Origin: PHBD01 sp964578535
Lineage (GTDB): Bacteria; Desulfobacterota; Syntrophia; Syntrophales; PHBD01
Length of the DNA: 64,000 nucleotides
Reading direction: 5' to 3'
Assembly: GCA_964578535.1 (NCBI GenBank)
Contig: CAZODI010000007.1
Coordinates: 42,174 to 106,173, forward strand
Shown here piece by piece: positions 1 through 8,546 of the stretch. Made by a program: the position numbers and the translations under genes. Positions within the stretch are counted from its first letter, which is position 1. Each line of letters begins with the position of its first letter. The notes below the pieces were generated by a model. The model was given only the letters and a program-made list of their open reading frames with translations. It ran no database searches and was not told the origin of the DNA.

Positions 1-2284
1 CGAGGAAGGCCGCCTCGTCCAGGACGGGGACGCCCAGGGTTTCCGCCTTGGCCAGCTTGCTTCCCGGGTCGGCTCCGGCCACGACATAGTCGGTCTTCTT
101 CGAGACGCTGCCGCTGACGCGTCCGCCGCGGCTTTCGATCATCTCCTTTGCCTCGTCGCGGGTGAATCCGACCAGGGTCCCCGTCAGGACGAAGGCCTTC
201 CCGGAAACGGCGGACGGTTTCGCTTCGCCGGCGTCTGGCTGGTCCTTCCCGCGAACGTCGGCGGTCCAGGTGAATCCGCACTTCCGGAGCTGCCTGGTCA
301 CTTCCCGGAATCCCGGATCATTCAGAAGCTGTCGAACCCCCGCGGCCGCACCGGGTGAGATCCCCGGGACCTCCCGGAGGTCCCGATCCTCCGCCGCCTG
401 CAGGGCTTCCAGCGATCCGAAGCGCCTCTCCAGGGCCTCCGCCCGGACGTCCCCCACCTCAGGGACCGCGAAGCAGGAGAGCAGCCGGGAGAGCGGCATT
501 GTCCGCGATCCCTCCTCCGCGGGCGTCTCCTCCCATCCAACACCCAGTTCCCGCAGATCCGCGATCACCTGCCGGTTGTGCTCCTCGGAGAAAAACGAGG
601 AGATGGAGGCAGCCACCTCGACCCCGATGTTCGGGACGAAGCGCAGGGTCTCCACCCGCGCCTCCATCAGGATATCGAGGGATCCAAAGAAAAGGGCCAA
701 GTCCCGGGCCGTGGTCTCTCCCACATCGGGAATCCCCAGGGCATAGATGAAGCGGGCAAGGGTCGTCCGGCGGCTCCGGGTGACGGCCTGGACCAGGTTC
801 TCCGAGGAGAGGTCCGCCAGCCGGTCCAGGAGGACCAGGTCCTCCCGCCGGAGCCGGAAGAGATCGGCGGGCGTCTTCACCAGGTCCCGGTCCACGAGCT
901 GGTCCACGAGCTTCTCGCCCAGCCCCTCGATATCCAGGGCCCGGCGGCTCCCGAAATGCAGCAGGGCGCGCTTGCGCTGGGCCGGGCAGAAGAGGCCGCC
1001 GGTGCAGCGGGTGGCCGCCTCCCCGGCGGCGCGGGCGGTGACGGAGCCGCAGACGGGGCAGTGGCCGGGCATCCGGAATTCCGTCGTCCCCGGCGGGCGC
1101 CTGTCCAGGAGGACCGACACGACCTCGGGAATGACCTCGCCGGCCCGGCGGACGACAACGGTGTCGCCGATACGGACATCCTTCCGGCGGATCTCGTCCT
1201 CGTTGTGGAGGGTGGCGTTTGTCACGGTGGCCCCGCCGACGAAGACGGGCTTCAGCCTCGCCACCGGCGTCAGGACTCCGGTGCGGCCGACGGAGGTGTC
1301 GATGCCGACGATCTCCGTAAGGGCCTCCTGGGCGGGGAACTTGTGGGCCAGGGCCCAGCGCGGCGCCCGGGCCACAGAGCCCACAATCTCCTGGGCCGCC
1401 CGGTCGTTCAGCTTATAGACCACGCCGTCGATGTCGTAGGGGAGCGAATCCCGCCGGGCCAGGATCTCCCGGTAAAAGGCCAGGAGGCCCGGGATCCCGG
1501 ACACGACCTGGCGCTCCAGGCAGACGGAAAAGCCCAGGCGGGCCAGGAGGTCCATCGCCTCCGCCTGCGTGGGAGGCAGGTCGAGGCCGTCCGCCCAGTC
1601 CAGGGAGTAGGCGAAGAAGGACAGGGGGCGGGAGGCGGTGACCCGCGAGTCGAGCTGGCGGAGGGAGCCCGCGGCGGCGTTCCGGGGATTGGCAAACTCC
1701 TTCTCGCCACGTTCCCGCTGCCCCCGGTTGAGCTTCGCAAAGTCCTCCCGGAGGAGGATCACCTCCCCGCGGACCTCGAGGCCCCTCGGGACGGTGTTCC
1801 CCTGGAGCCGCAGGGGAATCGTGCGGACGGTGCGGACGTTGGCCGTCACATCCTCGCCGGTGAAGCCGTCCCCCCGGGTGGATCCGTGGACGAGGACGCC
1901 CTCGTCGTACACGAGGCTCACGGCGAGGCCGTCGAACTTCGGCTCCGCCGTGTAATCAACCGCTTCGACGCCTAAGCGCTCCCGGATCCGCCGGTCGAAG
2001 GACTCCACCTCCATGTCGTCGAAGGCGTTGGACAGGCTCAGCATGGGTGTACGGTGGGTGTAAGAGGGAAACTTGTCGAGCGGCGGGGCGCCCACCCGCC
2101 GGGTCGGCGAGTCGGGCGTTGCCAGGTCGGGGAAGTGCTCCTCGATGTCCACCAGTTCCCGGAGGAGCGCGTCGTACTCGGAATCGGGGATCTCCGGTGC
2201 GTCGAGCTGGTAGTAGAGCCGGTTGTGGCGGTCGATGACCCGGCGCAGCTCCGCGGCCCGTTTGTCCGCCGTTTCCCGGTTCAT
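1..2284 (-). CDS. ligA: NAD-dependent DNA ligase LigA (3' end cut by window edge)
   Basis: Seals nicks in duplex DNA using NAD+, in replication and repair. Read on the minus strand from the ATG at 2284; 761 residues are visible with no stop. The adenylation motif K-F-D-G lies at residues 116-119 (Lys116 is the AMP-accepting lysine by family knowledge). A four-cysteine zinc finger lies near residue 410-430, HhH repeats start near residue 511, and a BRCT domain begins near residue 695 (motif VLTGT at 699-703). The visible part is about 90-100 residues longer than the usual ~670. The excess sits between the HhH region and BRCT (about 596-690) and looks like a second, divergent HhH unit. The ATG overlaps the stop of the upstream small ORF by 4 bp, so the two are probably co-transcribed. 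Only the last few residues should be missing. Confidence 0.97.
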   Translation of the reverse strand, partial: MNRETADKRAAELRRVIDRHNRLYYQLDAPEIPDSEYDALLRELVDIEEHFPDLATPDSPTRRVGAPPLDKFPSYTHRTPMLSLSNAFDDMEVESFDRRIRERLGVEAVDYTAEPKFDGLAVSLVYDEGVLVHGSTRGDGFTGEDVTANVRTVRTIPLRLQGNTVPRGLEVRGEVILLREDFAKLNRGQRERGEKEFANPRNAAAGSLRQLDSRVTASRPLSFFAYSLDWADGLDLPPTQAEAMDLLARLGFSVCLERQVVSGIPGLLAFYREILARRDSLPYDIDGVVYKLNDRAAQEIVGSVARAPRWALAHKFPAQEALTEIVGIDTSVGRTGVLTPVARLKPVFVGGATVTNATLHNEDEIRRKDVRIGDTVVVRRAGEVIPEVVSVLLDRRPPGTTEFRMPGHCPVCGSVTARAAGEAATRCTGGLFCPAQRKRALLHFGSRRALDIEGLGEKLVDQLVDRDLVKTPADLFRLRREDLVLLDRLADLSSENLVQAVTRSRRTTLARFIYALGIPDVGETTARDLALFFGSLDILMEARVETLRFVPNIGVEVAASISSFFSEEHNRQVIADLRELGVGWEETPAEEGSRTMPLSRLLSCFAVPEVGDVRAEALERRFGSLEALQAAEDRDLREVPGISPGAAAGVRQLLNDPGFREVTRQLRKCGFTWTADVRGKDQPDAGEAKPSAVSGKAFVLTGTLVGFTRDEAKEMIESRGGRVSGSVSKKTDYVVAGADPGSKLAKAETLGVPVLDEAAFL

Positions 2285-2550
2285 TTCACCCGTCTCAGGA
2301 GGGGGCCGGCCTTGGGGGGCTTCGGCGCGGCGGGTTTCTCGTCTTTCCGCTTCATGATCTGGTCGTTGAAAATCTGGTTTTTCGCACGGACGGCGTTGAT
2401 GATGAAGAAGACGACAACGGCCCGCTCCCACTCGCGGCTGGGCTCGAAGTGCTCCATCCGGGTCTTGTATTTCTCCCAGAGGGAGGCGAGGGACGCCTCG
2501 TCCAGGGAGAGGATCGTATCGGCAATTTTATCGAGGGATTTCTCCAGCAT
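2281..2550 (-). CDS. Small hypothetical protein upstream of ligA
   Basis: An 89-residue protein of unknown function. It has an acidic/hydrophobic helical N-terminus and a Lys/Pro-rich tail; no domain or catalytic motif is recognised and there is no signal peptide. The start at 2550 is chosen because a consensus promoter (TTGACA, 17 nt, TAGAAT) ends just upstream at 2588, which excludes the longer readings that begin inside or before it. A GGCAGGA stretch lies before the ATG. Its stop overlaps the ligA start (ATGA), so it is the first gene of the ligA transcript. A role connected with ligA is not shown by the sequence. Confidence 0.7.
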   Translation of the reverse strand: MLEKSLDKIADTILSLDEASLASLWEKYKTRMEHFEPSREWERAVVVFFIINAVRAKNQIFNDQIMKRKDEKPAAPKPPKAGPLLRRVK

Positions 2551-2587
2551 GGTCCTGCCTTTTCCCGTTTTCTGCGGATGATCGGGC

Positions 2588-2616
2588 ATTCTATCGGGGC
2601 CGCCGGGGATTGTCAA
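2588..2616 (-). promoter_or_regulatory. Sigma70-type promoter of the ligA operon
   Basis: On the minus strand: TTGACA (2611-2616), a 17-nt spacer, then TAGAAT (2588-2593). The expected transcription start near 2580 is about 30 nt before the ATG at 2550. Confidence 0.75.
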
Positions 2617-2752
2617 AAACAAATGCGGCAGTCGACACGCGGGTACGATTATTGGTGCCGTCCATTCGGTGATAGGTCCATCTCACGTTAGGTTGAAAGG
2701 CCTTTACTCCGGAGTTTGGCTGTGGTTTAATCCCGGCCCGAAAGGGGGTTCC

Positions 2753-2965
2753 ATGGTCAGGCTTTCCGACGGGAGCGAATTCTGTCGCGTGTGCAACCAA
2801 AAACCTTCCGTGGTCCTGTGCGACGGCTGCGAGAAGGCTCTTTGCACGGACTGCCGGAAGTTCGACCTCTGGGGCTACGGATGCGGCCACGTGGACACGA
2901 AGGTGTTCTGCGAGGCCTGCGCCCGGGATCCCCGCATCAATCCCTACGGCGGCTGCATTGACTGA
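2753..2965 (+). CDS. Cysteine-rich small zinc-binding-type protein
   Basis: A 70-residue protein with Cys pairs C11/C14, C23/C26, C31/C34 and C53/C56 plus C44, H46 and C68, a spacing typical of treble-clef or B-box-like zinc fingers. No DNA-binding helix can be assigned. The start at 2753 is preceded by an AAAGGGGG ribosome binding site. The end runs up to or slightly into the next gene, depending on which start that gene uses, suggesting coupled translation with the YihY-type protein. Function unknown; a metal-binding adaptor is possible but this is inference. Confidence 0.7.
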   Translation: MVRLSDGSEFCRVCNQKPSVVLCDGCEKALCTDCRKFDLWGYGCGHVDTKVFCEACARDPRINPYGGCID

Positions 2966-2981
2966 GGGCGTGCGGGCGCCC

Positions 2982-4520
2982 ATGCCCGAAGAGGGACCCA
3001 CCAACGGCTCGCACCGCTCGCGCTCCATTTTGCATCAGGTCCAGCTGAGGCTTGCCAGCGCCTGGGACATCCTCGTGGACTCGGTGATCAACTACCAGAA
3101 CAACGGGGATGTGAACCAGGCGGCGGCCATCGCCTTTTACGCCATCCTCTCCTTTCTTCCTCTATTCATCCTCACGTTCCTGACGGCGGGTTATTTTTTC
3201 AGCTCCTATCCCGAGGTGCAGCGGCAGTTCATAGAAGGAATCCAGCGTTTTCATCCCTACTTCACGGGGGACATCCTGATCCAGCTCGGGCAGCTGGACG
3301 AAAAGAGCCAGCTTCTGGGCTGGGTGGGCTTCATCACGCTGATCTGGTTCTCCTCCATGATCTTCGGGGCCGCGGAGACGGCCTTCAACCTGATCTACCG
3401 GACGAAGACGATCCGGAACTACGTGGTTTCGAAGCTGCTGTCCTTCGCCATGATCCCGGCGGCCTGGGCCGTCGGCATCCTGAGCGTGGGGATCACGACC
3501 ATCGCCACCATCGTGGCCAGCCAGCCGGTCCTGGCAGACAGCCTTTTCACCCACCTGCCGATCCTGAAGGGTGTCCTGTTCCGATATGTCCTCCCTTACA
3601 TTGTCACGGTGATCTTCTTCACCCTGGTCTACAAGGTCATCCCGGTGAACAAAATCTCCCTGGGGCTGGCCTTTACGGGAAGCGCCGTCTTTTCGGCCCT
3701 GATGGAGGTGGCGAAGCACTTCTTCGCCTGGTACATCGCGAACTACACCCGATACGACATCATCTTCGGCTCCCTGCAGACGGTGGTCGTCCTGATCATC
3801 TGGGTGTTCTACGTGGCCCTGATCTTCCTGTTCTGCGCCGAGCTGATGGCCTCCTACCGGCGCCGGGACCTGATTCTCATCGAGCGGGCCATCCTGAAGC
3901 CGGGTGGCCCCGGGATGAAGGTGTGGGAGAGGCTCTTCCGCCGCTTCGGCCGCATCTATCCGCAGGGAGGGGTCATCTTCCAGGAAGGCGACGAGGGGCG
4001 TGACATGTACTTCGTCCTGGCCGGCCGGATTCGTCTGGAGAAGAAGGCCAGCCGGGTCCGGAAGGTACTGGCGGAACTGGGGCCCGGCGAATACTTCGGC
4101 GAGATGGCCGCCCTTCTTGAGGCTCCCCGGACCGCCACGGCCAACGCCGTGGAGGAAAGCGATGTGGCCGTCATCGACGGTGGGACCCTTCGCCGCCTCC
4201 TCCGGCAAAACGACGAGATGTCGATGTTCATGATGAAGGAGTTTGCCCAGCGGATCCGCCGCACCGACGCGCTCGTGGACGAGCTTTCCCAATGGTGGCT
4301 TCGCCTGGTGGCCATTCTCTACCTGACCCGCTCCTGGCCCATTTCTTCGGATGTGGATCCGGCGACGGAGATCGCCGCCTGCTCCGGTAGGGATCCCGAG
4401 GAGATACGGGATGTTCTGTCGGGTCTCGCCCAGGATGGAGTGGTCGATATCCGGGACGGGCACGTAACCGGATTCGATCCGGGGCGGGCGTGGGAGGTCA
4501 GCAGCACGCACATATACTGA
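2982..4520 (+). CDS. YihY/BrkB-family membrane protein fused to a cyclic-nucleotide-binding domain
   Basis: Inner-membrane protein of the YihY (UPF0761) family, once mislabelled RNase BN. About six hydrophobic segments occupy residues ~40-300, including the family-typical AAAIAFYAILSFLP stretch. Residues ~320-440 form a Crp-like cNMP-binding domain with the phosphate-binding-cassette pattern GEYFGE...APRTATA (Glu and Arg both kept). A winged-helix-like segment of about 75 residues follows. Canonical YihY proteins are about 300 residues and end after the membrane domain. TTG (2958) and GTG (2970) are alternative starts that would overlap the preceding gene; the ATG at 2982 has GAGGG upstream. 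Ligand and output are unknown; ligand-gated control of the membrane domain is inference. Confidence 0.85.
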   Translation: MPEEGPTNGSHRSRSILHQVQLRLASAWDILVDSVINYQNNGDVNQAAAIAFYAILSFLPLFILTFLTAGYFFSSYPEVQRQFIEGIQRFHPYFTGDILIQLGQLDEKSQLLGWVGFITLIWFSSMIFGAAETAFNLIYRTKTIRNYVVSKLLSFAMIPAAWAVGILSVGITTIATIVASQPVLADSLFTHLPILKGVLFRYVLPYIVTVIFFTLVYKVIPVNKISLGLAFTGSAVFSALMEVAKHFFAWYIANYTRYDIIFGSLQTVVVLIIWVFYVALIFLFCAELMASYRRRDLILIERAILKPGGPGMKVWERLFRRFGRIYPQGGVIFQEGDEGRDMYFVLAGRIRLEKKASRVRKVLAELGPGEYFGEMAALLEAPRTATANAVEESDVAVIDGGTLRRLLRQNDEMSMFMMKEFAQRIRRTDALVDELSQWWLRLVAILYLTRSWPISSDVDPATEIAACSGRDPEEIRDVLSGLAQDGVVDIRDGHVTGFDPGRAWEVSSTHIY

Positions 4521-4561
4521 CGGAACGTTGAAAAACGATTGCATAGGACGGAGGAACGGCG

Positions 4562-5395
4562 ATGGAGATGCCGGCGGAACGGTGGCTTGAAATCAATGGA
4601 CTTTCGTTTCGGTATCTCGACTGGGGGGGAGAGGAACTGCCCTTCCTGGTTCTGCTTCATGGGATCGGCGACAGCGCCCATGTCTGGGACCTCTTTGCCC
4701 GGGAGGCCCGCCGTCACTTCCGCGTTGTCGCCCTGGATCAGCGGGGCCATGGCAGGAGCGGCTGGCCGAGGCCTGCGGCGTACCGCCTGAACGACTATGT
4801 GGGCGACCTGGAGGCGGTGGTCGAGCGCCTCGCTCCCCCGAACCTGATCCTCATGGGGCACTCCATGGGAGCCCTTCACGCCACGGCCTTTGCCGCCCGG
4901 CATCCCGGCAGAGCGGCGGGGCTGGTCCACGTGGACATCGAGCCCTGCCCGCCACCCTGGAACAAGAAATACCTGACGGGTCTCTACCGCGACCTCCCCG
5001 ATTCGTACGAATCGGTCGACGCATTCGTGAGCCGGCGGATGGAAAACAGCGCCCATGCCGACCGGACGCGCCTCCTTGCTCTGTCACCCCACAACCTGCG
5101 GGAGGAGAGCGGCCGGTATCACGCCCTCAGCGATCGCGAGGTTTACGCCCACTTCGACCCGGACTACGACCTGCGGGCCGTGCTGCCTCGCATCGCCTGC
5201 CCGGTCCTGGTCGTCCGCGGCGAGGACAGCCTGGTCCTCCCCCGGGAGCCGGCGGAGGAGATGCGCCGGAGCCTGCCGCGCGGTTTCCTGGCGGAGATTC
5301 CCCGGGCGGCCCACCCCGTTCACACGGACAACCCCGAGGCATTCCGGGAGGCGGTGTTCCGATTTTTGGCGGATCACGGCCTGCTGGTCCGCTGA
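4562..5395 (+). CDS. Alpha/beta hydrolase
   Basis: Cytoplasmic alpha/beta-hydrolase-fold enzyme of 277 residues. It has an LLHGIGDS oxyanion strand, the nucleophile elbow GHSMG near residue 100, an RGEDS acid region near 220, and a late histidine in AAHPVH. The ATG follows a GGAGGA ribosome binding site and lies 41 bp after the YihY-type gene on the same strand, so co-transcription is possible. No signal peptide. Substrate cannot be told from sequence; esterase, lactonase or C-C hydrolase activities are all possible. Confidence 0.85.
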   Translation: MEMPAERWLEINGLSFRYLDWGGEELPFLVLLHGIGDSAHVWDLFAREARRHFRVVALDQRGHGRSGWPRPAAYRLNDYVGDLEAVVERLAPPNLILMGHSMGALHATAFAARHPGRAAGLVHVDIEPCPPPWNKKYLTGLYRDLPDSYESVDAFVSRRMENSAHADRTRLLALSPHNLREESGRYHALSDREVYAHFDPDYDLRAVLPRIACPVLVVRGEDSLVLPREPAEEMRRSLPRGFLAEIPRAAHPVHTDNPEAFREAVFRFLADHGLLVR

Positions 5396-5452
5396 CCACA
5401 CACTTCCGGACCGGTCCGGGAGGTCATCCCTCACCCGTATTCCACGGTTTTC

Positions 5453-8400
5453 CTACCACATGTAGCGCATGTCGATGGTCAAGGCATGGCTGGTCTGCCT
5501 CGACTTCAGCTCGCCGGCCCAGGCGAGGGAAAAGGTGAAGGCGTCGGTGATCTTTCCCGTCAACCCCAGGGAGAAGATGCCGCTGTTCCGCCCGATCGTG
5601 TCGGAATAGACCGTGAAGGACCCCGCGTCGGCCCCGGCGAAGCGGGCGTTCAGGACCGTCTCGTCGGTTCCGAACTCGCGGACCCAGCGGGCGGAGAGCC
5701 TGGGGGTGAGGGAGAAGGATTCCCCGACCGTAAAGGTCCTGGCAAGCTGGAGGCCGAGGGTGCCCTGGAGGAAGGTAGCGTCTTCGGCCTCCGCATCGAG
5801 GTTCAGGGAATCGGCGCCGGTCTCCGTGAACGCGCTCCGGTGGTGCCGGAGGGCCAGGACGGAGGCGAAGGGCGTGATCTCGAATCCCCCAAGCGATGCC
5901 CTGTACCCGCCCTCGACGGAGGCGCCGAGTTCGTAGCCGCTGTACGAAGCCGCGGCGGTGCGGGAAACGGTTCCGAAGGAGATGGAGCGGGTGGTGTCGT
6001 AGCCGTTCCGGGTGAAGGAGAGGCCCCCGTCGGCGCACCATGGTCCGCTTCTCCAGGTTCCATAGAGGGCTGCCTGATAGCTTTCTTCGCTTCCGGAGTC
6101 GCCGAGGTCCGGGAAGTCCACGTCCGTCTTCGAATACCCGAGGGCGACGCCGGTCCGGAAGCCTCCGCGGACGAGGAGGTCGACGCCGGTGACGAAGCCC
6201 CGGACGGTGTAATCGTACCGGGAGGCGATGTCTTCTCCGTCACGGTTTCCCTTGGCCCCGTAGCCCCGGATCCAGAGGCCGAAGGGATAGATGATTTGTC
6301 CCGCAGCGCCGGCCAGGGCGAGGACGGCATCGGAGAAGGAGGATCCGCTCATGGCGGAGATCGGGGGGGCGTCTCCGGCGAAGGCCCCGGCGGCCTTCTC
6401 CGGAGAGGGTGCATCCTGCGGAAAGAGGCTCCGGAAAAACGAGGCGTGCCTGACGGCGTCGATGGCGGGATAGGCGGTGTGGCTGGCGCCGCCCAGCCGG
6501 TTGAAGGCGGCCCTGGCCTTCGTGTAATCGAGGGTATGAAGGGAATCGAAGACAGTAAGGAGGTTCCCCGAGGCGGTCTCCCAGGCGCCGTCGAGGTATG
6601 TCGAGACGGCCCGTTCGTTCCGGGTCAGGGCGGCCCGGATGAGGGCGGACCGGAGCATGATATAGGCGTCACAGGCGTCATAATAGACCCGGGCGTCCGA
6701 CAGGCCGTAGTCCATGCTGACGGAGTCGAACGTTCCCGTGAGGCCGTTCGTCGTGTCGATGATCCGGTATCGGACGCCGTACTTCATGCCCCGGGGGTCG
6801 AGCGACACCGTGGCTCCGGACTCGATGGTCGCCGTATTGGAGACGATATGCGCAAAGGTGCCGTCGGCTTTGAGGGTGGGCCGATAGGTGGAGCCGGATC
6901 CGAAGGCCATCGTTCCCTTGATATCCAGGATGCCGTCCTCGATGCGAATCATCTTCCCGCCCTTGAAGTCCCCGTCTACGGTCCAGGTGCCGGTGCCCGT
7001 CTTGGTCAGATACTCGAAGTTGACGATGGAGCCCTTCGCGATTTCACCCGCGCCGTCGAGGAAGATCCGGTCCGCCGTACCGTTGACGAGCTCCGGGTCC
7101 GTATCGTCCGCGTCGTCGCCGTCCACGCTTCCGGAGATCTTCGATCCGCTCCTCAGGATGACGGTGTCGTCGCCCTCGCCCATGGTGATGGCCGGTCCCT
7201 GCTCCGCTGAGATCGTGCCGGCGTTGTCGACCAGGTCGTTGCCCGAGCCCCAGAAGCGGACGGCGGCGTAGGTATATTGGGGATCGAATTCCCCCACGCT
7301 CCGGATAACACCGGTGGCGGCGTTGTAAAGTGTACGGTCTCCGTCCCCCCAGAACATGACGACCCCTAACCCTCCCGGCCCGGATATGAGGCCTCTGTTG
7401 ATCATGCTTCCGGCATTCCGCATCAGAGCTGTGGCAGCTCCATCGGAGAGCAGCTTTCCTGTTTCGTTGTTGATCAAAAGACCGCGGCCGATCGCAACAG
7501 CGTCTCCTGTTCCTCCCTGGATGAGGTTGTCGTTGATTATCGTTACGAAATGCTCACTGCCGTTGACCCAGATGCCATCCTGACCGCCGTGTATGGTGCC
7601 GGTGTTGTGTATGGTTCCGCCGACAATGTCGATGGCATTGTAATCAGCGGTGATTTCCCCCTCATTTTCGATCAGGCTGTCCGTTCCGAGGCTGACCCCC
7701 CATTTGCCGGAGATCGTTCCCCCCTGATCATTATACAGCTTGTTCCCGGTGCCCGGCAGGTAGATGGCACGGCTGAAACCCTCCGGTGGATTGGATGCCT
7801 CAATTTTTCCGCTGTTTTCGACCGTTATGTTCTTTGATGAAGTCGAGCCGTAGATGACTGTCGAACCGGGTTGACCGGTAAACCCGTTAGCGGACAAGGT
7901 TCCACCAGCACGATTGACAATGCGGCCTGACGACATCATAAAGATGGTATATCCTTCACTGCTGTTGATCGTTCCGCTGTTGTCCAGGGTGAGATCGCCT
8001 TCCGCATAAATTGCAGCATACTTGCCTCTGATCGTGCCTCCGGCGTTGTTGGTGATGCTGCCGCTCCGCATGACGATCGCATACCCGGTTGAAGAAATCG
8101 TTCCACTGTTGCTGACCGAGCCGTTCAGCGCATTTGTAGATGTGCCGTTTGCATAGAGGTTGAAGTTGATCGCCCGGCTGCTTGTGCCCGTGCTTGCAAC
8201 CGTGCTTCCGGCCGCCACATTGACGTTCCAGCCGGCGGTCTTGCCCCAGAGGGCGTAGGAGCCGCTCGACGTGACGGATCCCGTGGACGTCACGTAGGCC
8301 TGCTTCGTCTCCGCCCCGCTTTCGGCGGCCAGGTTGACTCCCTCTGTGCGGGCGCCGTCGATCACGACGTCCGCGGAGGCGGGAGCCGCCGTCATGAGAG

Positions 8401-8482
8401 TGACCGCCACAGGCATGATCAGGCCGAAGAGGAGAAGAAAGCGGGACGGGCAATGAAACGGAAAACAATGGAGCCCTTTCAT
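5453..8482 (-). CDS. Autotransporter (type Va secreted) outer-membrane protein
   Basis: A 1009-residue type V autotransporter. Signal peptide at residues ~1-37 (hydrophobic core, then A-P-A-S-A). The passenger spans ~38-700 and is made of Gly/Ser/Thr/Asn-rich beta-helix repeats (repeating N-S-G-T-I and G-G-T-I-type units), then a pertactin-like linker. The C-terminal beta-barrel (~725-1009) ends in aromatic M-W, as expected for BAM recognition. The start at 8482 is preferred over the ATG-like start 21 bp upstream because AAAGGA precedes it at correct spacing. It is the third gene of the tpsB-tpsA-autotransporter run, 64 bp after tpsA, and is likely co-transcribed. Passenger function is probably adhesion or surface layer; no protease triad is seen. 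Confidence 0.9.
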   Translation of the reverse strand: MKGLHCFPFHCPSRFLLLFGLIMPVAVTLMTAAPASADVVIDGARTEGVNLAAESGAETKQAYVTSTGSVTSSGSYALWGKTAGWNVNVAAGSTVASTGTSSRAINFNLYANGTSTNALNGSVSNSGTISSTGYAIVMRSGSITNNAGGTIRGKYAAIYAEGDLTLDNSGTINSSEGYTIFMMSSGRIVNRAGGTLSANGFTGQPGSTVIYGSTSSKNITVENSGKIEASNPPEGFSRAIYLPGTGNKLYNDQGGTISGKWGVSLGTDSLIENEGEITADYNAIDIVGGTIHNTGTIHGGQDGIWVNGSEHFVTIINDNLIQGGTGDAVAIGRGLLINNETGKLLSDGAATALMRNAGSMINRGLISGPGGLGVVMFWGDGDRTLYNAATGVIRSVGEFDPQYTYAAVRFWGSGNDLVDNAGTISAEQGPAITMGEGDDTVILRSGSKISGSVDGDDADDTDPELVNGTADRIFLDGAGEIAKGSIVNFEYLTKTGTGTWTVDGDFKGGKMIRIEDGILDIKGTMAFGSGSTYRPTLKADGTFAHIVSNTATIESGATVSLDPRGMKYGVRYRIIDTTNGLTGTFDSVSMDYGLSDARVYYDACDAYIMLRSALIRAALTRNERAVSTYLDGAWETASGNLLTVFDSLHTLDYTKARAAFNRLGGASHTAYPAIDAVRHASFFRSLFPQDAPSPEKAAGAFAGDAPPISAMSGSSFSDAVLALAGAAGQIIYPFGLWIRGYGAKGNRDGEDIASRYDYTVRGFVTGVDLLVRGGFRTGVALGYSKTDVDFPDLGDSGSEESYQAALYGTWRSGPWCADGGLSFTRNGYDTTRSISFGTVSRTAAASYSGYELGASVEGGYRASLGGFEITPFASVLALRHHRSAFTETGADSLNLDAEAEDATFLQGTLGLQLARTFTVGESFSLTPRLSARWVREFGTDETVLNARFAGADAGSFTVYSDTIGRNSGIFSLGLTGKITDAFTFSLAWAGELKSRQTSHALTIDMRYMW

Positions 8483-8546
8483 GGATGATTCCTTTGCTCG
8501 CAAGACCGGGTACCCGGCCGGTTTTCAAATCCGGCCGGGACGCGTT

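Noticed and set aside
1..700. Frameshift or fusion in ligA to explain its length
   Set aside because: The BRCT codons are in the same frame as the start codon, so the extra length is a true in-frame insertion.
578..1975. Long plus-strand open frames across the ligA region (also 5486-7210, 8481-10304 and similar)
   Set aside because: They are Gly/Ala/Arg-rich antisense readings of clear genes in high-GC DNA, without domains or ribosome binding sites.
3162..4544. 460-codon minus-strand open frame opposite the YihY fusion gene
   Set aside because: Composition is typical of an antisense shadow and the plus-strand gene has clear domains.
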